DNA from: Candidatus Competibacteraceae bacterium
GTDB taxonomy: Bacteria; Pseudomonadota; Gammaproteobacteria; Competibacterales; Competibacteraceae
DNA length: 12,984 nucleotides
Reading direction: 5' to 3'
Assembly: GCA_007120095.1 (NCBI GenBank)
Contig: SKOM01000026.1
Coordinates: 1-12,984, forward strand
The notes beneath the pieces were generated by a model. It did not search any database. It was not told the origin of the DNA and worked only from the letters and a program-made list of their open reading frames with translations. Positions within the stretch are counted from its first letter, which is position 1; the number at the start of each line of letters is the position of its first letter. This document shows positions 1 through 8,300 of this stretch, in pieces. The position numbers were made by a program, and so were the translations under genes.

Positions 1-14
1 AACTTCGGTAAATT

Positions 15-51
15 GAACCACAGTACTCGTCAGTAGGCGTCGCCGTGGTTC
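15..51 (+). promoter_or_regulatory. Hairpin in rplJ leader, possible L10 autoregulatory site
   Basis: Seven bases at 15-21 (GAACCAC) pair perfectly with 45-51 (GTGGTTC). Between them lie two smaller stems: TACT at 24-27 with AGTA at 32-35, and GGC at 36-38 with GCC at 42-44. Together they could form a branched RNA element ending 24 bases before the rplJ start. In Gammaproteobacteria the mRNA just upstream of rplJ binds the L10-(L7/L12) complex, which represses translation of rplJ and rplL, so a structured element is expected here. The pairing is seen; identity as the L10 leader is inferred from position only, and the 5' part may lie outside the window. Confidence 0.45.
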
Positions 52-53
52 GA

Positions 54-66
54 CCTGTTTCAGGAG
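54..66 (+). promoter_or_regulatory. rplJ ribosome binding site with an occluding mini-hairpin
   Basis: AGGAG at 62-66 is a strong Shine-Dalgarno sequence eight bases before the ATG at 75, and it decides the rplJ start. CCTG at 54-57 can pair with CAGG at 61-64 across a TTT loop, which covers half of the site. A four-base-pair stem is weak alone, but it could be stabilised together with the upstream hairpin during L10 feedback. That role is inference. Confidence 0.6.
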
Positions 67-74
67 ATCATTGT

Positions 75-614
75 ATGAGTTTGACACTGGCTGAAAAGCA
101 AGCTGTTGTCGCCGAAGTATCCGAGGTCGCACGTACTGCTCACTCCGCTGTTGCAGCGGAGTATCGCGGACTAAAAGTGGGCCAAATGACGGAGTTGCGC
201 ACCAAGGCGCGTGAATCCGGCGTTTATTTGCGCGTGGTCAAAAATACGCTGGCCAAGCGGGCGCTGCAAGGCACGGATTTTGAGTGTTTGAATAGTGCTT
301 TGGGTGGTCCGTTGTTGTTGGCTTTTTCTCAGCAGGATCCTGGCGCTGCGGCACGCATGTTTAAGGATTTTCTCAAATCCAAGGACAACCAATTGCTGGT
401 TATCCGTACTCTGGCTTTCAATGGGCAGACCTTGCCCGCAGCCGAGATGGATCGCCTGGCCAGCATGCCGACCCGTGAAGAAGCATTGAGCACACTGATG
501 GCCTGCATGCGTGCCCCGCTGGATAAGTTTGCCAGAACGGTGAACGAAGTACCTGGTAAGTTGGTGCGTACTTTGGCGGCCATTCGCGAGCAAAAAGAGC
601 AGCAAGCGGCTTAA
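75..614 (+). CDS. rplJ: 50S ribosomal protein L10
   Basis: L10 anchors the L7/L12 dimers to 23S rRNA and forms the base of the ribosomal stalk, where the translational GTPases dock. The product has 179 residues, beginning MSLTLAEKQAVVAEV, which is the usual L10 N-terminus. The N-terminal globular rRNA-binding domain includes the VYLRVVKNTLAKRAL and PGAAARMFKDF segments. The C-terminal helix that holds L7/L12 ends in KLVRTLAAIREQKEQQAA. E. coli L10 has 165 residues; the extra residues lie mainly near the C-terminus (RAPLDKFARTVNEVPG), as in other non-enteric Gammaproteobacteria. I chose the ATG at 75 because AGGAG lies eight bases upstream. An in-frame GTG at 45 would add ten residues without a ribosome binding site and would lie inside the leader hairpin. 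It is followed 45 bases later by rplL and is presumably co-transcribed from a promoter outside the window. Confidence 0.97.
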   Translation: MSLTLAEKQAVVAEVSEVARTAHSAVAAEYRGLKVGQMTELRTKARESGVYLRVVKNTLAKRALQGTDFECLNSALGGPLLLAFSQQDPGAAARMFKDFLKSKDNQLLVIRTLAFNGQTLPAAEMDRLASMPTREEALSTLMACMRAPLDKFARTVNEVPGKLVRTLAAIREQKEQQAA

Positions 615-659
615 TAATCCAATTTAGGCTGAATCCAAATCTTGTAGAGGAACAATCAA

Positions 660-1040
660 ATGGCTGTAGCAAAAGAAGAAATTTTGGAAACTATTGGTAA
701 TATGACAGTGCTGGAGATCGTTGATCTGATCGCGGCCATGGAAGAGAAATTTGGTGTATCAGCGGCAGCGGCAGTAGCGGCTGTTCCCGCAGCGGCTGGT
801 GCTGCAGCGGCTGAGGAAGTCGAAGAGCAAACCGAATTTGACGTCGTCATGAGCAGTTTTGGTGAGAAAAAGGTTAATGTCATTAAGGTCGTTCGCGGCT
901 TGACGGGCCTGGGTCTCAAGGAAGCCAAAGATCTGGTTGAGGGTGTACCGTCTACGGTCAAAGAAGGTGTGTCCAAGGACGAAGCGGCCGACATTAAAAA
1001 GCAACTTGAAGAAGCCGGTGCGACCGTCGAGGTCAAGTAA
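660..1040 (+). CDS. rplL: 50S ribosomal protein L7/L12
   Basis: L7/L12 is the multicopy stalk protein that recruits and stimulates EF-G, EF-Tu, IF2 and RF3. The 126-residue product shows the standard three parts. Residues 1-33 are the dimerisation and L10-binding domain, ending in the conserved MEEKFGVSA. Residues about 34-55 are a flexible alanine-rich hinge. Residues about 56-126 are the factor-binding C-terminal domain, with the conserved GLGLKEAKDLVE and KEGVSKDEA motifs and the terminal VEVK. It is about five residues longer than the E. coli protein, mostly in the hinge. The ATG at 660 follows AGAGG at 646-650 with a nine-base spacer. The 45-base gap to rplJ has no terminator, so the two genes share a transcript and probably the L10 feedback. 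A terminator-like hairpin lies 57 bases after the stop codon. Confidence 0.98.
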   Translation: MAVAKEEILETIGNMTVLEIVDLIAAMEEKFGVSAAAAVAAVPAAAGAAAAEEVEEQTEFDVVMSSFGEKKVNVIKVVRGLTGLGLKEAKDLVEGVPSTVKEGVSKDEAADIKKQLEEAGATVEVK

Positions 1041-1097
1041 CGCTGTCGAGAGTCAAATGTTAACCCCCGTTGCTTTGATCGGCTGCGGCTGATTGTC

Positions 1098-1138
1098 AGG
1101 TTGGTGGCCCAGTGTCGCCAGCCTTTATCATTTTTTTT
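1098..1138 (+). terminator. Partial terminator (attenuator) between rplL and rpoB
   Basis: An 11-pair stem joins 1098-1108 to 1114-1124 across a five-base CCAGT loop, with three G-U wobbles. The T tract is eight Ts at 1131-1138, but TTATCA at 1125-1130 separates it from the stem. A displaced tract usually gives incomplete termination. In E. coli an attenuator at this place lets only part of the transcription from rplJL continue into rpoBC, matching the large excess of L7/L12 over polymerase. The T tract ends three bases before the rpoB Shine-Dalgarno sequence. A smaller hairpin precedes it, pairing 1078-1083 with 1088-1093. The structure is read directly; partial readthrough is inferred. Confidence 0.75.
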
Positions 1139-1152
1139 ATTGAGGAACCCCG

Positions 1153-4100
1153 ATGGCCTATACGTTCACTGAGAAAAAACGTGTCCGCAAGGACTTCGGT
1201 AAACGTCCGAGCATTCTCGAGGCCCCTTATCTACTGGCGACCCAGTTGGATTCTTACCGCGAGTTTCTACAAGACGTTGCCCCTGAGCAGCGCCGGAATA
1301 AAGGTTTGCATGCCGCATTCAAATCGGTGTTCCCGATTACCAGCTATTCTGGCAATGCCGTGCTGGAGTATGTTAGTTACCGGTGTGGTGATCCGGTATT
1401 CGACGTCCGTGAATGCCAACTGCGTGGCCTGACCTATGCCGCACCGCTACGGGTCAAGTTGCGTCTCGCCATTTTAGATAAGGACAGCGAAACCCATACG
1501 GTTAAGGACGTTCGCGAGAACGAAGTGTATATGGGCGAAATGCCGCTGATGACCGAGAATGGCACATTCGTCATCAACGGCACCGAGCGGGTGATTGTTG
1601 CCCAGCTGCATCGTTCGCCGGGGGTGTTTTTTGATCACGATAAGGGCAAAACCCATTCGTCGGGAAAATTATTGTTTTCAGCGCGGGTGATTCCTTATCG
1701 AGGCTCTTGGCTGGATTTTGAATTTGATGCTAAAGATTTGTTGTTTGCGCGTATTGACCGGCGGCGTAAATTACCGGTCACCGTATTGCTGCGGGCTCTG
1801 GGTTATGAAAACGCTGATATGTTATCGCTGTTTTTTGAAACCAATACTTTTCAACTGGCCGATGGCAAAGTGCACCTGGTGTTGATCCCGGAACGCTTGC
1901 GCGGTGAGACGGCCAGCTTCAATATCATGCTTGGCGAGCAAGTGCTGGTGGAAGCCGGGCGGCGAATTACTGCTAAGCATGTCCGCGAGTTGAGTAAGGC
2001 AGGGATAACGAGCCTTGAAGTTCCCCCCGAATACCTGCTAGGCAAAATCATTGCCCATGATGTGCTCGATCAGGAAACCGGTGAGCTGATCGCTCAAGCC
2101 AACGATGAGCTGACTCAAGAACAGTTGGAGAAAATTCAAGAAGCTGGTACGGAGGAACTGCGCGCTTTATACGTTAATGACGTGGATCGTGGGCCTTACA
2201 TTTCCCAGACGCTGCGCACTGATCTGACCCGTACTCAACTAGAAGCACAGATTGAAATCTACCGGATGATGCGTCCCGGTGAACCACCGACCAAGGATGC
2301 AGCTCAAACACTGTTTCACAACCTGTTTTTTTCAGAAGATCGCTATGATCTGTCCACCGTTGGTCGAATGAAATTCAACCGGCGAGTAGGGCGTGATGAG
2401 TCCGAGGGCCTGGGCGAGTTGGTTGATCGCCGTTATGCGGACAGTCTTCCCGATGTGGCTCAGTTCAAGCTCTATAAAGAGCGTTGTGCCCAGGCAGCGG
2501 ATGGTGATGACATTGTTGATGTCATGAAGGTTTTAATTGCCATCAAAAACGGCAGCGGTACCGTTGATGATATTGACCATCTCGGTAACCGGCGGATTCG
2601 TTGTGTTGGTGAGATGGCTGAAAATGTGTTCCGTATTGGCTTGGTACGGGTTGAGCGTGCGGTTAAAGAGCGCTTGGGATTGGCGGAATCGGAAGGTTTG
2701 ACACCGCAAGATTTGATCAATGCCAAGCCGGTAGCAGCCGCTATTAAAGAATTTTTCGGTTCCTCGCAGTTAAGCCAATTCATGGATCAGAACAACCCGC
2801 TATCTGAGGTGACCCACAAGCGCCGCATTTCCGCACTCGGCCCTGGTGGGTTGACCCGTGAACGCGCGGGGTTTGAGGTGCGTGATGTCCATCCCACGCA
2901 CTATGGCCGGGTGTGTCCGATTGAGACTCCTGAAGGCCCGAATATTGGCCTGATCAATTCGTTAGCAGTGTATGCCCGGACTAACGATTACGGGTTTCTG
3001 GAGACCCCTTATCGGCGGGTGGAAAACAGCCGGGTGACGGATGATATTGTCTATCTGTCTGCCATTGAGGAAGGGAATTATGTAATTGCTCAGGCTAATG
3101 CGACCCTTGATACAGCGGGGCGGTTCAGTGATGATCTGGTGTCTTGCCGCCATCAGAATGAATTCTCCTTGTCGTCTCCGGACAGGGTGCACTTCATGGA
3201 TGTTTCGCCCAAGCAGATCGTATCGGTTGCGGCCGCGCTGATCCCGTTTCTCGAACATGACGATGCCAACCGAGCGCTCATGGGTTCCAATATGCAACGG
3301 CAGGCGGTACCGACACTGCGCTCTGAAAAACCACTGGTTGGAACCGGTATTGAAAGCAAAGTGGCCATTGACTCCGGGGCAACCGTGGTCGCCCGCCGGG
3401 GCGGGGTGGTGGACTCGGTTGACTCGGGACGCATCGTGGTGCGTGTCAACGATGAGGAGACCGAGGCGGGTGAGTCAGGCGTCGATATTTATAATCTCAT
3501 TAAATACACCCGCTCTAACCAAAACACCTGCATCAACCAGCGTCCTGTGGTGCGCGTCAACGACCATATAGCCTGCGGTGATGTGTTGGCTGATGGGCCC
3601 AGCACCGATATGGGCGAGCTGGCCTTAGGGCAGAATCTACTGGTGGCTTTCATGCCCTGGAACGGTTACAACTTCGAGGACTCGATTTTAATCTCTGAAC
3701 GTGTGGTTCAGGAGGATCGATTTACCACAATCCATATCGAAGAACTGTCTTGTGTGGCTCGCGACACCAAATTAGGTCAGGAGGAAATCACGGCGGACAT
3801 TCCCAATGTCGGTGAGTCGGCGTTGGCCAAGCTGGATGAGAGCGGGGTGGTTTATATCGGTGCCGAAGTTAAAGCCGGCGATATTTTGGTCGGCAAAGTG
3901 ACACCTAAAGGGGAAACTCAATTAACTCCCGAGGAAAAACTGCTGCGAGCCATTTTTGGCGAAAAGGCTTCCGATGTTAAGGACACCTCGTTGCGTGTGC
4001 CTTCCGGCATGGACGGTACCGTGATCGATGTGCGGGTGTTTACCCGCGACGGTGTCGAAAAAGACGCCCGGGCCAAGCAAATCGAAACCAGCGAGCTGAA

Positions 4101-5301
4101 CCGTGTGCGCAAAGACCTCAATGACCAGCGGCGGATCTTAGAAAACGACATCTTTCTGCGCGTTGAGAAGATGTTAATCGGCAAGACCGCCATTAGCGGT
4201 CCAGCCGGTTTGAGCGACAACGATAAGGTGACTAAAGGCTATTTAAGTAAACTGCCGCGTGAACGCTGGTTTGAGATTCGTTTGCTTGATGAAGATACCA
4301 TCGACCAGATGGAAGTCATCCATGAGCAACTGAAACAACAGCGCCAGCACTTCGAGCACCGCTTTGAAGAGCAGCGGCAAAAGTTGATCCAGGGTGATGA
4401 TTTAGCGCCCGGTGTGCAAAAAATGGTCAAAGTCTACCTGGCAGTGAAGCGTCGCATTCAGCCGGGCGATAAAATGGCCGGCCGTCACGGTAACAAAGGG
4501 GTAATCTCCATGATTGTCCCCCAGGAAGACATGCCGTATCTGGAAGACGGTACCCCGGTTGATGTGGCGTTGAATCCTCTGGGCGTACCGTCGCGCATGA
4601 ATATCAGGCAGGTTTTGGAAACTCACCTTGGCTGGGCTGCCAAGGGGCTGGGACAGAAAATTGAACGGATGCTGGAAGCCCAAACGGAACTCGCTGAGCT
4701 GCGGACTTTTCTCAATGAGTTATATAACGCCAATGCCTATGCCAAGCTGGATCTCGACCAGTTCAGCGACAATGAAATCATTGAGCTGTGTCGCAATCTC
4801 AAATCGGGTGTGCCCATGGCGACACCGGTATTTGATGGCTGTGGTGAGGAAGAATTAAAAGCTATGCTACGGCTCGCGGGTCTGTCAGAAACCGGACAAG
4901 CGACCTTGATCGATGGGCGTACAGGCGAGGCATTTGATCGCCAAGTGACGGTGGGGTATATGTACATGCTCAAGTTGAACCATTTGGTCGATGACAAGAT
5001 GCATGCTCGTTCTACGGGACCTTATAGCCTGGTAACTCAGCAACCCTTAGGCGGTAAAGCTCAATTTGGAGGACAACGCTTTGGTGAAATGGAGGTCTGG
5101 GCGCTGGAGGCTTATGGTGCCGCTTACACCTTGCAAGAAATGTTAACCGTCAAATCGGATGATGTTGCGGGTCGAACCAAAATCTACAAAAACATTGTCG
5201 ATGATGATCATCGTATGGAAGCCGGTATGCCCGAGTCGTTCAATGTATTGGTCAAGGAGATCCGTTCCTTAGGCATTAATATCGAGCTGGAAAGCGACTG
5301 A
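1153..5301 (+). CDS. rpoB: DNA-directed RNA polymerase subunit beta
   Basis: Beta forms, with beta-prime, the catalytic core of RNA polymerase. The 1382-residue product runs from MAYTFTEKKRVRKDFGKRP to GINIELESD and is collinear with E. coli beta (1342 residues). The rifampicin region at 538-561 is wild type: D545, H555 and S560 correspond to E. coli D516, H526 and S531, so sensitivity is predicted. Active-site residues E842 and D843 (NFEDS) and lysines K1107 and K1115 (GDKMAGRHGNKG) are intact. The flap follows GETQLTPEEKLLRAIFGEK. Residues about 970-1085 form the charged, partly coiled insert found in Gammaproteobacteria. Two differences from E. coli stand out: about 26 extra residues near 424-450, and about 13 more within the 970-1085 insert. 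The start is fixed by GAGGA at 1142-1146, six bases before the ATG. rpoC follows after 78 bases with no terminator. Confidence 0.99.
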   Translation: MAYTFTEKKRVRKDFGKRPSILEAPYLLATQLDSYREFLQDVAPEQRRNKGLHAAFKSVFPITSYSGNAVLEYVSYRCGDPVFDVRECQLRGLTYAAPLRVKLRLAILDKDSETHTVKDVRENEVYMGEMPLMTENGTFVINGTERVIVAQLHRSPGVFFDHDKGKTHSSGKLLFSARVIPYRGSWLDFEFDAKDLLFARIDRRRKLPVTVLLRALGYENADMLSLFFETNTFQLADGKVHLVLIPERLRGETASFNIMLGEQVLVEAGRRITAKHVRELSKAGITSLEVPPEYLLGKIIAHDVLDQETGELIAQANDELTQEQLEKIQEAGTEELRALYVNDVDRGPYISQTLRTDLTRTQLEAQIEIYRMMRPGEPPTKDAAQTLFHNLFFSEDRYDLSTVGRMKFNRRVGRDESEGLGELVDRRYADSLPDVAQFKLYKERCAQAADGDDIVDVMKVLIAIKNGSGTVDDIDHLGNRRIRCVGEMAENVFRIGLVRVERAVKERLGLAESEGLTPQDLINAKPVAAAIKEFFGSSQLSQFMDQNNPLSEVTHKRRISALGPGGLTRERAGFEVRDVHPTHYGRVCPIETPEGPNIGLINSLAVYARTNDYGFLETPYRRVENSRVTDDIVYLSAIEEGNYVIAQANATLDTAGRFSDDLVSCRHQNEFSLSSPDRVHFMDVSPKQIVSVAAALIPFLEHDDANRALMGSNMQRQAVPTLRSEKPLVGTGIESKVAIDSGATVVARRGGVVDSVDSGRIVVRVNDEETEAGESGVDIYNLIKYTRSNQNTCINQRPVVRVNDHIACGDVLADGPSTDMGELALGQNLLVAFMPWNGYNFEDSILISERVVQEDRFTTIHIEELSCVARDTKLGQEEITADIPNVGESALAKLDESGVVYIGAEVKAGDILVGKVTPKGETQLTPEEKLLRAIFGEKASDVKDTSLRVPSGMDGTVIDVRVFTRDGVEKDARAKQIETSELNRVRKDLNDQRRILENDIFLRVEKMLIGKTAISGPAGLSDNDKVTKGYLSKLPRERWFEIRLLDEDTIDQMEVIHEQLKQQRQHFEHRFEEQRQKLIQGDDLAPGVQKMVKVYLAVKRRIQPGDKMAGRHGNKGVISMIVPQEDMPYLEDGTPVDVALNPLGVPSRMNIRQVLETHLGWAAKGLGQKIERMLEAQTELAELRTFLNELYNANAYAKLDLDQFSDNEIIELCRNLKSGVPMATPVFDGCGEEELKAMLRLAGLSETGQATLIDGRTGEAFDRQVTVGYMYMLKLNHLVDDKMHARSTGPYSLVTQQPLGGKAQFGGQRFGEMEVWALEAYGAAYTLQEMLTVKSDDVAGRTKIYKNIVDDDHRMEAGMPESFNVLVKEIRSLGINIELESD

Positions 5302-5379
5302 TTCCTGTGAGATGAACCGCGAGCCTAGTGCAAGCGGCCAACGATTTACCGACGGTAGCCACTGACGAGTGAGCGTGCG

Positions 5380-8300
5380 ATGAAAGAGTTACTGGATCTG
5401 TTTAAGCAAACTGACACACCAGAAGATTTTGATGCGATCCGCATCGGCCTGGCGTCCCCGGATATGATCCGGGCATGGTCTTACGGCGAGGTGAGAAAGC
5501 CGGAAACGATCAATTACCGAACGTTCAAACCCGAGCGAGACGGATTGTTCTGTGCCAAAATTTTTGGCCCAATCAAAGACTACGAGTGTCTGTGTGGTAA
5601 GTACAAGCGCCTTAAGCATCGCGGTGTGATCTGCGAGAAATGCGGCGTTGAAGTCACCTTGGCCAAAGTGCGCCGTGACCGCATGGGTCATATCGACCTG
5701 GCCAGCCCAGTGGCGCATATTTGGTTTCTGAAGTCGCTACCATCGCGTATCGGCCTACTCCTGGATATGACCCTGCGTGATATCGAGCGGGTGCTGTACT
5801 TTGAGTCCTTCGTGGTGATTGAACCTGGATTGACGCCACTGGAGCGCGGTCAGCTTTTATCCGACGAAGGTTATCTGGAATCGCTCGAACAGTACGGCGA
5901 TGATTTTGATGCCCGTATGGGTGCGGAAGCCGTGCTGGAGCTGCTCAAACACCTGGATCTCAAAGATCAAGCAGCCACGTTGCGCGAAGAGCTGGTCGAG
6001 TGTACGTCTGAAACCAAACTCAAACGGATTACCAAACGCCTCAAATTGATCGAGTCATTCATCGATTCCGGTAATAAACCGGAATGGATGATTTTGCGGG
6101 TATTGCCGGTTTTGCCACCGGATTTGCGACCCTTAGTGCCGTTGGATGGTGGGCGTTTCGCGACGTCTGATCTTAACGATCTATACCGGCGGGTGATTAA
6201 CCGCAATAATCGCTTGAAGCGACTGCTGGAGCTTAATGCGCCTGATATTATCGTGCGTAACGAAAAGCGTATGCTGCAAGAGTCGGTCGATTCGCTGCTG
6301 GATAATGGTCGGCGTGGACGTGCCATCACCGGCAGCAATAAGCGTCCGCTTAAATCGTTAGCCGATATGATCAAGGGCAAGCAAGGGCGGTTCCGACAAA
6401 ATCTGCTTGGTAAGCGGGTGGATTATTCGGGACGTTCAGTGATTGTGGTCGGACCGACATTACGCCTGCACCAGTGCGGTTTGCCTAAAAAGATGGCTTT
6501 GGAATTATTCAAGCCGTTTATTTTTTCCAAGCTTATTCGCCGCGGTATTGCCACGACAATCAAGGCGGCCAAAAAGTCAGTGGAGCGTGAGTCCGCTGAG
6601 GTTTGGGATATTCTGGAAGAGGTGATTCGCGAGCATCCCGTCATGCTGAACCGGGCGCCGACACTGCACCGCTTAGGCATTCAAGCCTTTGAACCAGTGC
6701 TGATTGAAGGCAAGGCCATCCAACTGCACCCGTTAGTGTGTACCGCATTCAACGCCGACTTTGACGGTGACCAGATGGCGGTGCATGTTCCGTTGTCAAT
6801 CGAGGCGCAATTGGAAGCCCGTGCCTTGATGATGGCGTCTAATAATATTCTCAGTCCAGCGAACGGCGAGCCGATTATCGTACCGTCCCAAGATGTGGTA
6901 TTGGGGCTGTATTACATGACGCGTGAGCGTATTAATGCTAAAGGCGAGGGCATGATCTTCGCCGATGTCGAAGAGCTGCATCGTGCTTATCAAAACCGCT
7001 GCGTTGATTTACACGCTCAGATCGAGGTGCGGGTACCACGGCATAACAAAGCTGAAGACGGCACCACGGTTCTATCTGGGTATGAACGGATCAAGACGAC
7101 GGTAGGCCGGGCATTGCTGCTGGAGATCTTACCTCGGGATTTGCCCTTTGAACTGGCTAATCAAGTATTAAACAAAAAGTCGATTTCGCGCCTGATCAAT
7201 GCGTGTTATCGAGCGGTGGGTTTGAAAGAAACCGTCATATTCGCCGATCAGTTAATGTACACCGGTTTTCATTATGCAACCCGATCAGGTGCCTCGGTTG
7301 GTTTCGAGGATTTGGTGGTTCCGGAAGAAAAGGCCGGTATCTTGGAGCGAGCCGAGTCCGAGGTCAAGGAGATCGAGAGCCAGTTTGCTCAAGGTTTAGT
7401 CACCACGGGTGAACGTTACAATAAAGTGGTTGATATCTGGTCGCGGACTAATGATCAGGTCGCCCGGGCGATGATGGACAAACTGGGCAAGGATATTGTC
7501 CTGGATCGTGAAGGCAACGAGGTTAAGCAGGATTCTCTCAATTCAATCTATATCATGGCTGATTCGGGCGCACGGGGTTCGGCTGCGCAGATTCGCCAAC
7601 TAGCGGGTATGCGTGGTTTGATGGCTAAGCCCGATGGCTCGATCATCGAGACGCCGATCACGGCTAATTTCCGCGAAGGCTTGGATGTGTTGCAGTACTT
7701 TATTTCCACTCATGGTGCTCGTAAGGGGTTGGCGGATACCGCGCTCAAAACCGCTAACTCCGGGTATCTAACCCGGCGTCTAGTGGATGTTGCTCAAGAC
7801 ATGGTGGTGACCGAGGTGGATTGCGGTACGCGTGAGGGAGTGCTGTTGACCGCTATCGTCGAGGGCGGTGAAATTGTCGAACCTCTGCGAGATCGAGTAT
7901 TAGGTCGCACATTAGTTGATGATGTGTTTGTGCCTGGTAGTGATGATGAACTTCTCATCCCGGCTGGTACTCAGTTAGGCGAACGAGAAGCCGATTTGCT
8001 GGAAGAAAATGGCATTGATCGCTTAATGGTGCGCTCCGCGATCACCTGTGAAACCCGCTATGGTATTTGTGCGACGTGTTATGGTCGTGATCTGGCGCGT
8101 GGTCATTCGGTGAACATTGGCGAAGCCGTCGGTGTAATTGCCGCCCAATCCATCGGTGAGCCGGGTACTCAGCTCACCATGCGTACCTTCCATATCGGGG
8201 GAGCCGCCTCACGGACGGTGGCCGTCAATAATGTTCAGGTCAAATCCCGAGGGCGGGTGCGACTACAGAACATGAAAGTCGTACCCAACCGCGATGGCCG

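Noticed and set aside
45..74. Upstream GTG start for rplJ
   Set aside because: It has no ribosome binding site, lies in the leader hairpin, and the added residues do not match the L10 family. The ATG at 75 has a strong site.
762..815. Repeated alanine codons in rplL resembling a simple repeat
   Set aside because: They encode the normal alanine-rich hinge of L7/L12, which varies in length among species.
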